The translations under genes were made by a program, and so were the position numbers. The notes under the pieces were generated by a model that saw nothing but the letters and a program-made list of their open reading frames with translations, did not search any database and had not been told where the DNA came from. A DNA stretch of 64,000 bases from positions 62,001 through 126,000 of the forward strand of contig NZ_MKKI01000002.1 of NCBI RefSeq assembly GCF_001942345.1. The letters are read 5' to 3'. Below, piece after piece: positions 16,485 to 24,381 of the stretch. Source of the DNA: Corynebacterium sp. CNJ-954 (lineage in GTDB: Bacteria > Actinomycetota > Actinomycetes > Mycobacteriales > Mycobacteriaceae). Position 1 is the stretch's first letter. Every line of letters begins with the position of its first letter.

Positions 16485-16895
16485 TCACTGTGCAGAAGGG
16501 GCAGGGTTCCAGTTGAGGACGAGATCGATGAGCCCCGGGAATCTGCTGTTTAAGTCGTGGAGACGCACGCGGCTCCGGCGTTCAAGGCCGTACTGGCGCT
16601 GGGTGATCACTCCGGCCTCACGCAGAGCCTTGAAATGGTGGGTCAAGGTGGACTTCGGCCTGTCGAACCCGAACCAGCCGCAGGTCTGGTCGAACTCTTC
16701 CGCGCCGCGAAGAAGGCGTTGGACGATCGTCAGTCGTAGCGGTTCGGACAGGACCCCCATGACCCGCTCGAGGCGAATGTCTTCTGCGGCAGGCTCTGAC
16801 AACCGGTCGGGATGGCCAGAGCCGTCGTCGTCTTCGCACTGGTCCTCGGAGGTTTTGCGCTGATCGCGCTCCCCGTCGTCGCTGGCAGCACTCAC
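16485..16895 (-). CDS. ArsR-type HTH regulator
   Basis: Up to 136 aa. The winged helix GVLSEPLRLTIVQRLL, then RPKSTLTHHFKALREAGVI, and the end HDLNSRFPGLIDLVL are closely similar in layout to the ArsR protein at 3458-3781 (both have RSTLTHH or KSTLTHH and SRFPGLID). The first 30 residues are acidic, disordered and may not be translated; TTG 16802 would give a more usual length. It is divergent from a flavodoxin-fold oxidoreductase gene, its probable target, with only 18 bp between the start codons as drawn. Confidence 0.75.
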   Translation of the reverse strand: MSAASDDGERDQRKTSEDQCEDDDGSGHPDRLSEPAAEDIRLERVMGVLSEPLRLTIVQRLLRGAEEFDQTCGWFGFDRPKSTLTHHFKALREAGVITQRQYGLERRSRVRLHDLNSRFPGLIDLVLNWNPAPSAQ

Positions 16896-16913
16896 CGGTA
16901 CCTCGAGGAACCG

Positions 16914-17474
16914 GTGACGGACGAGCCGTCGTCCGCAGTCGCGGAGCCGACGAGTCGCTCAACGGTTGTCATCGTGGCACATCCTGATCTTGACGAGTCC
17001 CGGGTGAACGCCACCTGGGTGCAGGCTCTTCGCAAGGATGGCCTGGTGGACCTGCGGATTCTGTCCGAAAGCAGAGGAGACAGAGGCTTCGATGCTGCGG
17101 CGGAGCAGGCGGTGCTCGCCGACCATGCACGTATCGTCCTGCAGTTTCCCTTCCGCTGGTACAATGCTCCGCCGTTACTCGCGGAATGGCTTGAAGTTGT
17201 TCTTGAACGGGGGTGGGCCTACGGTCCGGGCGGTCATTCGCTGGAGGGCAAAGAGCTCTGCATCGCTGTCTCGACCTGGTCACGGGCCGACGACTACCTG
17301 CCCGACGGGCGTTACCGGACGACGATGGACGAGTTGACGTCGCCCTTCGCCGCTACCGCAGCCCGCGTGGGTATGCGCTACGGGGGAGGCTTCTTCCTGC
17401 ACGGCGTCGGTGATCTCAGCAATGCTGAACTTGACCGTGCGGCACAGGATTACGCCCGGTGGGTCAACAACTAA
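16914..17474 (+). CDS. NAD(P)H oxidoreductase, flavodoxin-like
   Basis: A 186-aa flavodoxin-fold NAD(P)H dehydrogenase (KefF/KefG, MdaB, YwrO type). VVIVAHPDLDESRVNATWV is the FMN phosphate loop, IVLQFPFRWYNAPPLLAEWL the central strand and helix that line the flavin site, and GWAYGPGGHSLEGKEL the glycine-rich region that follows. It should reduce quinones or electrophiles by two electrons. GTG 16914 is selected because longer forms run into the divergent ArsR gene and would create a spurious hydrophobic N terminus; GAGGAA lies just upstream. The adjacent ArsR is the likely regulator. Ends overlap the ABC exporter gene by 4 bp, convergently. Confidence 0.75.
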   Translation: MTDEPSSAVAEPTSRSTVVIVAHPDLDESRVNATWVQALRKDGLVDLRILSESRGDRGFDAAAEQAVLADHARIVLQFPFRWYNAPPLLAEWLEVVLERGWAYGPGGHSLEGKELCIAVSTWSRADDYLPDGRYRTTMDELTSPFAATAARVGMRYGGGFFLHGVGDLSNAELDRAAQDYARWVNN

Positions 17475-19255
17475 GCACCTGAATCAGGCGCTCCTGTATG
17501 GATGCGCAGGGCTTCGATGAACTCCCGGTACAGTTCATCGCGAGCGACGAGCTCATGGTGGGTACCGGAGTCACGGACCTTTCCTCCGTCCAGGACCACG
17601 ATCTGATCAGCATCGAGAATGGTGGACAGCCGGTGGGCTATGGTCACTACGGCTCCGGTTCGGGCAGCTGTACTGATGACCTTCTGGATCGCGGCCTCGG
17701 TCGTGCCGTCCAATTGCGCGGTGGCCTCGTCCAGCAACAGAACGTCCGGTCTGTGCACCAGCGCTCGTGCCACGGCCAGGCGCTGGCGTTCGCCTCCGGA
17801 GAGATTGGTGTCCGCCACAGCGCTGTCGAGTCCTTCCGGGAGTGTCTGAATCTTCGCGTCCAGTTGCACGGCGGAAAGAGCGTCCCACGCCTCCTGGTCA
17901 GAGGCGTCGGGGGCGCGGAACAGGACGTTGTCCCGGACGGTACCGGGGATGACCGGGGTCTCCTGCTCGACATAGGCGATGCGTGAGCGCACGTCGTTGA
18001 TGCTCAACCGCTCGTAGGGAACGCCGTCGAGCTCCAGGCGTCCCGAGCGCGGGTCGATGAAACGCAGCAGCAGCGAGAACACGGTTGTCTTTCCTGCTCC
18101 CGACGGCCCGACGACGGCGAGATGCCCGGTCCGCGGGACCTCGATGGTCACATCGAGCAGTACCGGTTCATCGGCACTCTGGTAACCGGCGGTCACCTGT
18201 CGCAGCGCCAGTGCCGGTCCGCCGTCCGAGGATGCATTCTGTGGGCCGTCGGCGGGCCGTGCGTCGGTGTCTTCGAGCGCCAGGTGCTCTGTCTCCTGGA
18301 TACGTGCGGCGGCGGCCAAGCCGGACTGGATGGACGAGAATGCCCCGGCCAGAGAGGTGATCGGATCGACAATATTGAAGGCGTACATCAGAAAAGCCAC
18401 CAGCGTCGATACGGCGAGCTCGCCCGAACTCACCCGCCACGCACCCAGCCCCAGGATCACGATGATCGCCAACTGCATGCCACCGCCGGCCACCGTCCAG
18501 ATCAGCGAGGAGTACCAGACGGACCGGATGGAGTAGCGCGCGGACTCCTCCGCCTTACCGGTGACGCGGTTGATCTCACGGTCTTCGGCACGACTCGACT
18601 TCACCGTGCGTAGGGCCCGCATCCCGCCCTCCAGCGTTGACCCGAGTTCTCCGATCGCGTCCTGCGCCTGTTTGTCGGCCCTACCGATCTGGGGCACGAG
18701 AACGCCGAACATCACACCGATGATGAGCAGTGCCAGCAAGGTGGTCGCCAGCAACGGAAGGTCGAGGAGCGCCATCAGGACGATGGTGCCGACCAGGGAC
18801 ACCGCTCCGTTGATCAGTTGGACAACGCTGGACGTTGCGGCCTCGCGGAGCAGCACGGTGTCGCTGGTGACCCTGGTGACAAGCTCACCGGTCTTGAAAC
18901 GCTGGATCTGCTCCAGGCGTGCACGGAAGAACCGGTGGATAAGCGACCGGCGGGCGTCCAACACGATATGCTCCGCCAGTCGGCCGAGCAGCACGCTCTG
19001 TACGAAGCCGGCGAGGGTGCCGACGAGCAGGAGCGCCACCAGGATTGTCACCGGGCCGGCGAGACCACGGTCGGTACCCAACCCGTCCAGAACCCATTTC
19101 GCTGCCATCGGGGTCGCCAGTGTGACCGCGGTGGCGAACAGTCCGAGGAGAACGCCGACGAGGAGAATGCGCAGGTGTGGCCGCGCGTAGGAGACCAGCA
19201 GTGAAAGCCCTTTACGGAGGGGGACGTCGGCCGTCGAGGCGTCAGGAGTAGTCAT
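17471..19255 (-). CDS. ABC exporter, fused permease-ATPase
   Basis: A 594-aa half-transporter of the multidrug/lipid ABC exporter type (BmrA/MsbA-like): six transmembrane helices in the first 310 residues and an ATPase domain. The nucleotide domain has Walker A VVGPSGAGKTT (near 385), Q-loop YVEQETPV, signature NLSGGERQRLAVA (near 485), Walker B VLLLDEATAQLD and H-loop IAHRLSTI. It works as a homodimer in the membrane and expels drugs or lipids. Its start overlaps the MerR gene by 14 bp, so it is translated from the merR transcript, and the shared intergenic promoter region also serves the divergent hydrolase-MFS operon. Confidence 0.88.
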   Translation of the reverse strand: MTTPDASTADVPLRKGLSLLVSYARPHLRILLVGVLLGLFATAVTLATPMAAKWVLDGLGTDRGLAGPVTILVALLLVGTLAGFVQSVLLGRLAEHIVLDARRSLIHRFFRARLEQIQRFKTGELVTRVTSDTVLLREAATSSVVQLINGAVSLVGTIVLMALLDLPLLATTLLALLIIGVMFGVLVPQIGRADKQAQDAIGELGSTLEGGMRALRTVKSSRAEDREINRVTGKAEESARYSIRSVWYSSLIWTVAGGGMQLAIIVILGLGAWRVSSGELAVSTLVAFLMYAFNIVDPITSLAGAFSSIQSGLAAAARIQETEHLALEDTDARPADGPQNASSDGGPALALRQVTAGYQSADEPVLLDVTIEVPRTGHLAVVGPSGAGKTTVFSLLLRFIDPRSGRLELDGVPYERLSINDVRSRIAYVEQETPVIPGTVRDNVLFRAPDASDQEAWDALSAVQLDAKIQTLPEGLDSAVADTNLSGGERQRLAVARALVHRPDVLLLDEATAQLDGTTEAAIQKVISTAARTGAVVTIAHRLSTILDADQIVVLDGGKVRDSGTHHELVARDELYREFIEALRIHTGAPDSGA

Positions 19256-19601
19256 TGTTTGCCGCGAGAGCGCACAGGCGCTCGCGTTTCTGCTCGAGTG
19301 TGCTTTGCTGGGCCGTCAGCTTTGTGGCCAGGGCATCGAGTTCGGCACGCAGATCCGGGCACATCTCCAGCGACAGGCCGTGGTCACCGGTGCGGGCGCA
19401 GTCGATGTAGCGGCGGATCGGATCAGTTCCCAGGCCGGCAGCGATCATGGTCTGGATCTGCGCCACTCGAACGACATCCTGCTCTGCGTAGATCCGGTAG
19501 TCGTTGGTGTCGCGGTGCGGAATCAGTAGTCCGCGTTCCTCGTAGTGGCGCAGTGCGCGGGTGGATACCCCGGTCCGGTCCGCCAGTTCACCGATGAGCA
19601 C
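19242..19601 (-). CDS. MerR-family regulator
   Basis: A 119-aa MerR protein: MLIGELADRTGVSTRALRHY then LLIPHRDTNDYRIYAEQDVV form the winged helix, followed by a coiled coil with LRAELDALATKLTAQQSTLE. It is a paralogue of the MerR at 15157-15525 by pattern. One conserved Cys (in MCPDL) is present but no metal-binding set. It is the first gene of an operon with the ABC exporter (14-bp overlap) and is divergent from a hydrolase-MFS-MFS operon whose promoter carries a dyad in a 19-bp spacer. It therefore probably activates export on both strands in response to a drug-like ligand. Confidence 0.85.
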   Translation of the reverse strand: MLIGELADRTGVSTRALRHYEERGLLIPHRDTNDYRIYAEQDVVRVAQIQTMIAAGLGTDPIRRYIDCARTGDHGLSLEMCPDLRAELDALATKLTAQQSTLEQKRERLCALAANNDYS

Positions 19602-19618
19602 ATGTCCTCCTCGTGGAT

Positions 19619-19649
19619 TTGACCTTCACACTAACGTGAACCCCTATCG
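19619..19649 (+). promoter_or_regulatory. MerR-type promoter, 19-bp spacer
   Basis: TTGACC (19619-19624), the dyad TTCAC-N6-GTGAA (19625-19640) and CTATCG (19644-19649) give a 19-bp spacer, as at the other MerR locus. It would fire toward the hydrolase gene at 19659, and the divergent merR-ABC operon starts on the other side. Confidence 0.7.
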
Positions 19650-19658
19650 TTCCGTCGC

Positions 19659-20225
19659 ATGGTAACTGGAACAACCCCACGACATGCATCGATCATCCAT
19701 GGCTACGGTGCGGCACCCGACGATCACTGGTTCGGCTGGCTCGCCGAACATCTTCGTGCCAACGGAACCCCGACCACCGTCCCCGCTCTACCCGACCCCC
19801 TTAACCCGGACCCCGTGAAGTGGTCCGACGCTGTGCGCACCGCGGTCGGGGAGGTGGACGAGAACTCGGTCATCGTCACGCACAGTCTCGGATCCCTCAC
19901 CGCCCTTCGGTTTCTGCGGTCACTGAGTGGTGCATGGCGCCTGGGGGCGCTGGTGCTGGTCTCCGGCTTCATTGACCGACTTCCCGCCCTGCCCGAACTG
20001 GACGACTATATTGCGGACGGATGTGATGTGACAGGACTGGACGGTCACATCGACCGAATCACCGTTCTGCGTTCCGACAACGATTCCCTCGTCCCGCCGT
20101 CGCACACGGATCGGCTGGCCGAGCTTCTGGGGACGGCGGCACAGGTTGTACCCGGCGCCGGCCATTTTCTGGCCGCTGACGGCGTCACCTCGTTGCCCGA
20201 GGTCTTGGAGGTCATCGGACAGTGA
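19659..20225 (+). CDS. RBBP9/YdeN-family serine hydrolase
   Basis: A 188-aa alpha/beta hydrolase of the RBBP9/YdeN family. IIHGYGAAPDDHWFGWL is the family oxyanion region, THSLGS carries the nucleophile Ser, LRSDNDSLVPP the acidic residue, and PGAGHFLAADG the catalytic His, so the triad is complete. Substrate unknown; small esters are plausible. It is the first gene of a tightly coupled operon with two MFS genes (4-bp overlap with the first) under a MerR-type promoter, which suggests it modifies or releases a compound that the pumps then export. Confidence 0.8.
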   Translation: MVTGTTPRHASIIHGYGAAPDDHWFGWLAEHLRANGTPTTVPALPDPLNPDPVKWSDAVRTAVGEVDENSVIVTHSLGSLTALRFLRSLSGAWRLGALVLVSGFIDRLPALPELDDYIADGCDVTGLDGHIDRITVLRSDNDSLVPPSHTDRLAELLGTAAQVVPGAGHFLAADGVTSLPEVLEVIGQ

Positions 20226-21439
20226 GATTCATGAAAGACCCCATGTATATCCGCATGGCCGTCCTGATTCTGGCCATTTTCTGCGTCGGTACCGCGGAAC
20301 TCTCACCCAGCGGCATGCTGGGCGAGCTGTCCCGGGACATGTCCGTGACCATCCCCACTGCGGGTCTCCTGGTCACCGTGTACGCACTGACGGTGGTCTT
20401 CGGTGGACCGATCATCACTGCCGTCACCACCCGGATCCGACGCAAACACCTGTTGGTCCTTCTTCTGCTCGTCTTCGTCCTCGGCAACGTGGTCTGCGCC
20501 ACCGCCCCCAGCTTCGGCGTCCTGCTCGTCGGTCGGGTGATCACCGCCGTTATCCAGGGAACTTTCATGGCCGTCTGTGTCGTCACCGCCGGTGCCATGG
20601 TCGCTGAGAATCGGCAGGGATCCGCGGTGGCGGGCACGCAGTTCGGTGTCACGCTGGCTACTGTGCTCGGCGTGCCGTTCGGGACACTGATGGCACAGCA
20701 GGTGGACTGGCGGGCAACGTTCGGCACCGTCGCCGTCCTTGCCTCTGTCGCAATCATTCTCATCCTGCTGACGATCCCCGACGCCGGTACTTCATCGGAT
20801 AGCTCCTCGGTGCGACATGAAATCCTGGCGTTCGCGAACCGGCAGGTGATCGGCACCGTACTGGCTACGGTGTTGTGCTCGGGTGCCATGTTCACGGTCA
20901 TCACCTACATGGTGCCCTTGCTTACTGACGTCGGAGGTTTCCCCGCAGCGTGGGTCTCCGCGGTACTCCTTGCCTACGGCGTTGGCTCCATTATCGGCAA
21001 CGTCATCGGTGGCCGGTGCGCCGACCGTTCCGTCGAGGCCACCGTCCTCGGACTCTCCTGGGCGCTCGCCGTCGTGTGCGTCATCTTCTGGATCGCCGCC
21101 CCCTCGGCGGGTGGCAGCGCAGCTTTGCTCGTCTTGTTCTCGATCGCGACGTTCGCACTGATCCCGGGGCTACAGGTGAGGATCCTCTCGACGGCGTCGG
21201 ACGCCCCGACATTGTCGTTGACGGTCAATATGGCAGCTTTCGCGCTGGGTGCCGCGCTCGGGTCGTGGGCCGGGGGACAGGTCATCACCCTCGGCTTCGG
21301 CGTCCGCGCCGTGACTCTCGCTGCCGCCCTGTTCGGTGCCCTCGGCGCACTCGTGATCACGCAGGTCGTGTATGCCGCTCGGCGTGCCACTGCGTCGACG
21401 ACGGACGGGAGCGCAGCGGGGATCGAGGCTTCGCGATGA
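20222..21439 (+). CDS. MFS transporter, DHA1-like (first of pair)
   Basis: A 405-aa MFS protein with about 12 hydrophobic helices. FCVGTAELSPSGMLGELSRD in helix 1, the loop TAVTTRIRRKHLL for motif A, and TLATVLGVPFGTLMAQQVDWR in helix 5 place it with the AraJ/Cmx-like DHA1 exporters. It starts at GTG 20222 (ATG 20231 possible), overlapping the hydrolase stop by 4 bp, and its own stop overlaps the next MFS start by 4 bp. Two adjacent, differently sequenced MFS genes in one operon are unusual and could act on the same inducer or as a heteromer. Confidence 0.85.
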   Translation: MRFMKDPMYIRMAVLILAIFCVGTAELSPSGMLGELSRDMSVTIPTAGLLVTVYALTVVFGGPIITAVTTRIRRKHLLVLLLLVFVLGNVVCATAPSFGVLLVGRVITAVIQGTFMAVCVVTAGAMVAENRQGSAVAGTQFGVTLATVLGVPFGTLMAQQVDWRATFGTVAVLASVAIILILLTIPDAGTSSDSSSVRHEILAFANRQVIGTVLATVLCSGAMFTVITYMVPLLTDVGGFPAAWVSAVLLAYGVGSIIGNVIGGRCADRSVEATVLGLSWALAVVCVIFWIAAPSAGGSAALLVLFSIATFALIPGLQVRILSTASDAPTLSLTVNMAAFALGAALGSWAGGQVITLGFGVRAVTLAAALFGALGALVITQVVYAARRATASTTDGSAAGIEASR

Positions 21440-22641
21440 GAGGATCCACGGGGCATACCCGAGTCAACGCAACAGCGACGGCCAAGCTGATCGCGCTTGC
21501 CGGGGCGACGTTCGTCTACGTCACCTTCGAGGTGTTTCCTGTGGGGCTCATCCGGGACATCGCAGACGGCGTCGACGTCAGTGAAGGGCAGGTCGGCTTG
21601 CTGGTCAGTGGTTATGCGATCGTCGCTGCTTGCGCCACGATCCCCACGGTGGCGCTCGCTTCGCGGGTATCACGTCGAACTGCCCTCGTTGTCGCGCTTG
21701 TCTTCCTCGTCACCGCGGAAACGCTTACCGTCGCATCGACGTCGTTTGCGATGCTCGCTGTCAGTCGGCTCATTGCTGCACTCACTCACGGCGTGGTCTG
21801 GTCACTGGTGGCGCCCGCCGCTGCGACACTCGTCCCCCGTGAGCGGGTCGGTACCGCGACTGCCGTGGTGTTCGGCGGAGCCTCGCTGGCGTTGATCCTC
21901 GGCAGCCCCGGAACCACCTTCATCGGTGGGATCATCGGCTGGCGGGCCACTGCTCTTCTGCTCACCGCAGCGACGATCGTAGTCACCGTCGCCGTCTTCT
22001 ACTCTCTACGGTCAGTGGGGGAGGGAGCTGCAGTGCCACACGGGGACGCCAGGACGTCTCGCGACGAGGTGAACTGGCGGGCCGTGCTGGTGCTCTGCGG
22101 GATCTCGATCCTGCTTGTCACCGCGCACTTCATCTCCTACACCTACATCGCGGTCATCATCACCGAGGCCACGGGGACGGCGAACCTTGTGGTCGCAGTA
22201 CTCACGTTCTTCGGTCTTGCTGGAGCTGTCGGTACGGTCGTCATCGGACGAGTCATCGACCACGGGCCACGGCGTGCGGAGGTGGTCACGATGTCGATGT
22301 TCGCTGCCGGTCTGGTGATCCTTGCACTGCCCATGCTGCCGCTGCCCACGGGGCTTCAGTACGCCGGAGTGTTCTTTGCCGCAGCGGTGTGGGGGCTGGC
22401 GTTCGCCGCTACAGGCCCGGTGTTTCAGACCGGGGTCATGCGTATCGCGGAGGGCGACGCCGACCGGGCGTCCTCGGTGTACGTCACGAGCGTTCAGGTC
22501 GGCATCGCCACCGGATCCGCGTTGGGTGCCCCGATCCTGGCCCAGTCCGTCACATGGTTGCCGCAGGTGTCGGCGGTGGTGGCGCTGGTTGTCCTCGTGC
22601 TTGTGATCGTCCGCCGTCCGACGTCTGCATCGAAACAGTGA
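21436..22641 (+). CDS. MFS transporter, DHA1-like (second of pair)
   Basis: A 401-aa MFS protein. FVYVTFEVFPVGLIRDIADG in helix 1, VALASRVSRRTALVV for motif A and SLALILGSPGTTFIGGIIGWR in helix 5 are typical of DHA1 exporters. The start ATG 21436 overlaps the stop of the preceding MFS gene (ATGA), so the two are co-translated. The C terminus is short and has no extra domain. Last gene of the MerR-controlled operon; no terminator is obvious before the AT-rich gap that follows. Confidence 0.85.
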   Translation: MRGSTGHTRVNATATAKLIALAGATFVYVTFEVFPVGLIRDIADGVDVSEGQVGLLVSGYAIVAACATIPTVALASRVSRRTALVVALVFLVTAETLTVASTSFAMLAVSRLIAALTHGVVWSLVAPAAATLVPRERVGTATAVVFGGASLALILGSPGTTFIGGIIGWRATALLLTAATIVVTVAVFYSLRSVGEGAAVPHGDARTSRDEVNWRAVLVLCGISILLVTAHFISYTYIAVIITEATGTANLVVAVLTFFGLAGAVGTVVIGRVIDHGPRRAEVVTMSMFAAGLVILALPMLPLPTGLQYAGVFFAAAVWGLAFAATGPVFQTGVMRIAEGDADRASSVYVTSVQVGIATGSALGAPILAQSVTWLPQVSAVVALVVLVLVIVRRPTSASKQ

Positions 22642-22720
22642 TTTGCGACGCTGACATATTTTTCGCAATAATAATGATTTACATGGAAAAGTAAATGCTT
22701 TGAGGAAAGCGAGAGACTGC

Positions 22721-23776
22721 ATGAAGAAGACGAACACCTCTGCGGTACTGGCGCTGCTTGCATCATTGATGCTGGTTGGCTGTGGTGGACAGGACACTAA
22801 CGGCACTGGCTCGGATACGACTGCCACCGAGCAGGCGTCGGCTGTCGAGCGCACTTCCGCGATTGAGGAGGGCGTCTTCTTTGGAGACAGTCTCACTGAT
22901 GCCGGGACCTACGGATTTCGTTGGACCACCATGCCGGGGGGAAGCTGGGCCCAGATGGTGGCCGAGGAGTTCGGGCAGAGTACTGAGAGCAATGAACATG
23001 TCGACAGTGTTGACGATGTACATAATGGGATCCCCGGGAAGCCTGGCCCAGGCGGTTTGAACTATGCCGAAGGTGGGGCGCGAGCCGAAGAACCCTATTC
23101 CGCCGTATCTGATAATCCCGAAGGCGCCCCGATCGCAGCAACCGTTCAGCTGGAGCGATATCTGGACCAGCATGGGTCTTTTCATCCGGACCAGCTGGTC
23201 TCTCTCTTCATCGGCACGAACGATGTCGCACTGAACTTCGACCCGAGCCAGAACGAGGAGATTGCGGGGAAACTAAGTGGCGACGAGCAGCTGCCCGCCG
23301 AAGTCATGAGGGCGGAAGGATCGAGGATAGAGGCCGCTGCCAAATCTGCCGGTGACACAGTACGGAAGATCCTAGACAACGGCGCTGAGCACGTACTTGC
23401 CTTCAATCTTTATGATCTCGCTGATGCACCATGGTCCGACAATGCGGCGACACGGGATTTCATGGGGGAGATGACAGATGTATACAACGAGAAGTTCGAG
23501 TCTTCGCTTCCTGATGACCCGCGTGTGGATCTGTTTGATTTGCATACCCTTATGAGCGATATCGTGGCCTCTCCGGAGGACTACGGGTTCACCTATGGCG
23601 CAAACGAGGATGCCTGCGCTCCTGCTGATGTTGAATGGTGTGAAGAAGATGAGTGGAAGAGTCCGACCGCTGACCGAGACTACGTATTCGCTGGCCGCGT
23701 TCACCTCACCACCCGGGCGAACGAGATTATCGCCGACCGAGTTCTTGGGGAGGTTAATGGCGATATGCAGGGCTGA
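22721..23776 (+). CDS. SGNH/GDSL-family lipoprotein
   Basis: A 351-aa secreted lipoprotein with a GDSL hydrolase fold. The signal peptide ends in the lipobox LVGC (18-21), so Cys21 should be lipidated and the protein anchored outside the membrane. Block I is FFGDSLTDAGTY with the nucleophile Ser in GDSL (55-58), block III is FIGTNDV, and block V is RVHLTTRANE with the catalytic His. Esterase or lipase action on lipids or polysaccharide esters is likely. GAGGAAAGCGAG before ATG 22721 sets the start. Codon use and composition are clearly AT-richer than the neighbours, and the 79-bp upstream gap is very AT-rich, suggesting recent acquisition. Confidence 0.8.
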   Translation: MKKTNTSAVLALLASLMLVGCGGQDTNGTGSDTTATEQASAVERTSAIEEGVFFGDSLTDAGTYGFRWTTMPGGSWAQMVAEEFGQSTESNEHVDSVDDVHNGIPGKPGPGGLNYAEGGARAEEPYSAVSDNPEGAPIAATVQLERYLDQHGSFHPDQLVSLFIGTNDVALNFDPSQNEEIAGKLSGDEQLPAEVMRAEGSRIEAAAKSAGDTVRKILDNGAEHVLAFNLYDLADAPWSDNAATRDFMGEMTDVYNEKFESSLPDDPRVDLFDLHTLMSDIVASPEDYGFTYGANEDACAPADVEWCEEDEWKSPTADRDYVFAGRVHLTTRANEIIADRVLGEVNGDMQG

Positions 23777-23855
23777 AGACCGTCGCCACAGGACGCGAAC
23801 TCGACCGTCCGTTCAATAGGACGGCATCTATACCGAACAGCGGAGATGGGAGACC

Positions 23856-24038
23856 ATGATGGCTGGGCGCAACGGCTCGGTGGAACCGAAAGCAGTGATC
23901 GTCGGGATCTTCGGTGCAGTCGCGGCGATATGGCTCGCCGCACGGAACGACTCCTTCGTCGGCGGACTTATCTTCTTTGCCCTCGTCCTCTGTGGCGCGG
24001 GGCTCGTCCACTGGGTGAACCGCAGGGCCGGCAGGTAG
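23856..24038 (+). CDS. Small two-helix membrane protein
   Basis: A 60-aa protein with two hydrophobic helices (about 12-29 and 35-52) separated by ARNDS, then a basic tail NRRAGR that should face the cytoplasm. GGGAG lies 5 bp before the start; ATG 23859 is equally possible. TATACC at about 23829 could be the -10 box. No family is recognised. It stands alone between the GDSL gene and the gap that precedes jetA, on the same strand. Confidence 0.5.
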   Translation: MMAGRNGSVEPKAVIVGIFGAVAAIWLAARNDSFVGGLIFFALVLCGAGLVHWVNRRAGR

Positions 24039-24187
24039 CTCAAATAGCTGGGGTTCCTGCTGCATCACATCGGATGGCTACCACAGGGATCGACCGTGCT
24101 CGCGATGGGTGTTCTCCTCGAGATGCAGAGCCTTCGCAGGCGGTGGCACTCTGGCTCACCCTCGAAGACGTCTCTGCTGAGGCCGTT

Positions 24188-24255
24188 TGTCATCTGAGTC
24201 ACCGCTCAGAGCGATTCTGACCTCCGATTCGTCCTGAGCGGTGACTCAGATGACA
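24188..24255. repeat. Perfect 22-bp inverted repeat
   Basis: The arms at 24188-24209 (starting TGTCATCTGAG, ending CCGCTCAG) and 24234-24255 (starting CTGAGCGG, ending AGATGACA) are exact reverse complements with a 24-nt loop. The arm length exceeds that of ordinary terminators here and no T-run follows. It could be a hairpin terminator, an operator for the jet operon, or the two ends of a collapsed mobile element. Confidence 0.85.
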
Positions 24256-24367
24256 GGGCGTGCACACGGAGTCGGGAGCAGGCACGTCGGCCCGGCCCAC
24301 ACCGCCCGGAACCCACCCCGGAAAACTGCCCCGACCACGCCGAATCCAGCGCCGCGACCCCGGGCGC

Positions 24368-24373
24368 TACACT
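24368..24373 (+). promoter_or_regulatory. -10 box of jetA (leaderless)
   Basis: TACACT lies 8 nt upstream of ATG 24382, so the transcript would begin at or next to the start codon. No Shine-Dalgarno is present. This supports the shorter JetA start. Confidence 0.5.
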
Positions 24374-24381
24374 CTTCCCCG

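Larger units (their letters stand above)
24039..24381. other. Gene-poor gap upstream of jetA
   Basis: This 343-bp stretch has no convincing gene. Short reading frames are present but show neither domains nor ribosome sites. The only notable structure is a perfect 22-bp inverted repeat (24188-24255) and the -10 box of jetA (24368-24373). Confidence 0.6.

Noticed and set aside
20950..21435. In-frame extension of the second MFS gene upstream of 21436
   Set aside because: It runs through the first MFS gene in another frame, is Arg-rich and does not look like membrane protein; ATG 21436 with the 4-bp overlap is far better.
24241..24381. 47-residue N-terminal extension of JetA from GTG 24241
   Set aside because: It starts inside the inverted repeat, is Pro/Thr/Arg-rich, and the DUF3375 domain starts after ATG 24382, which has a -10 box at leaderless spacing.
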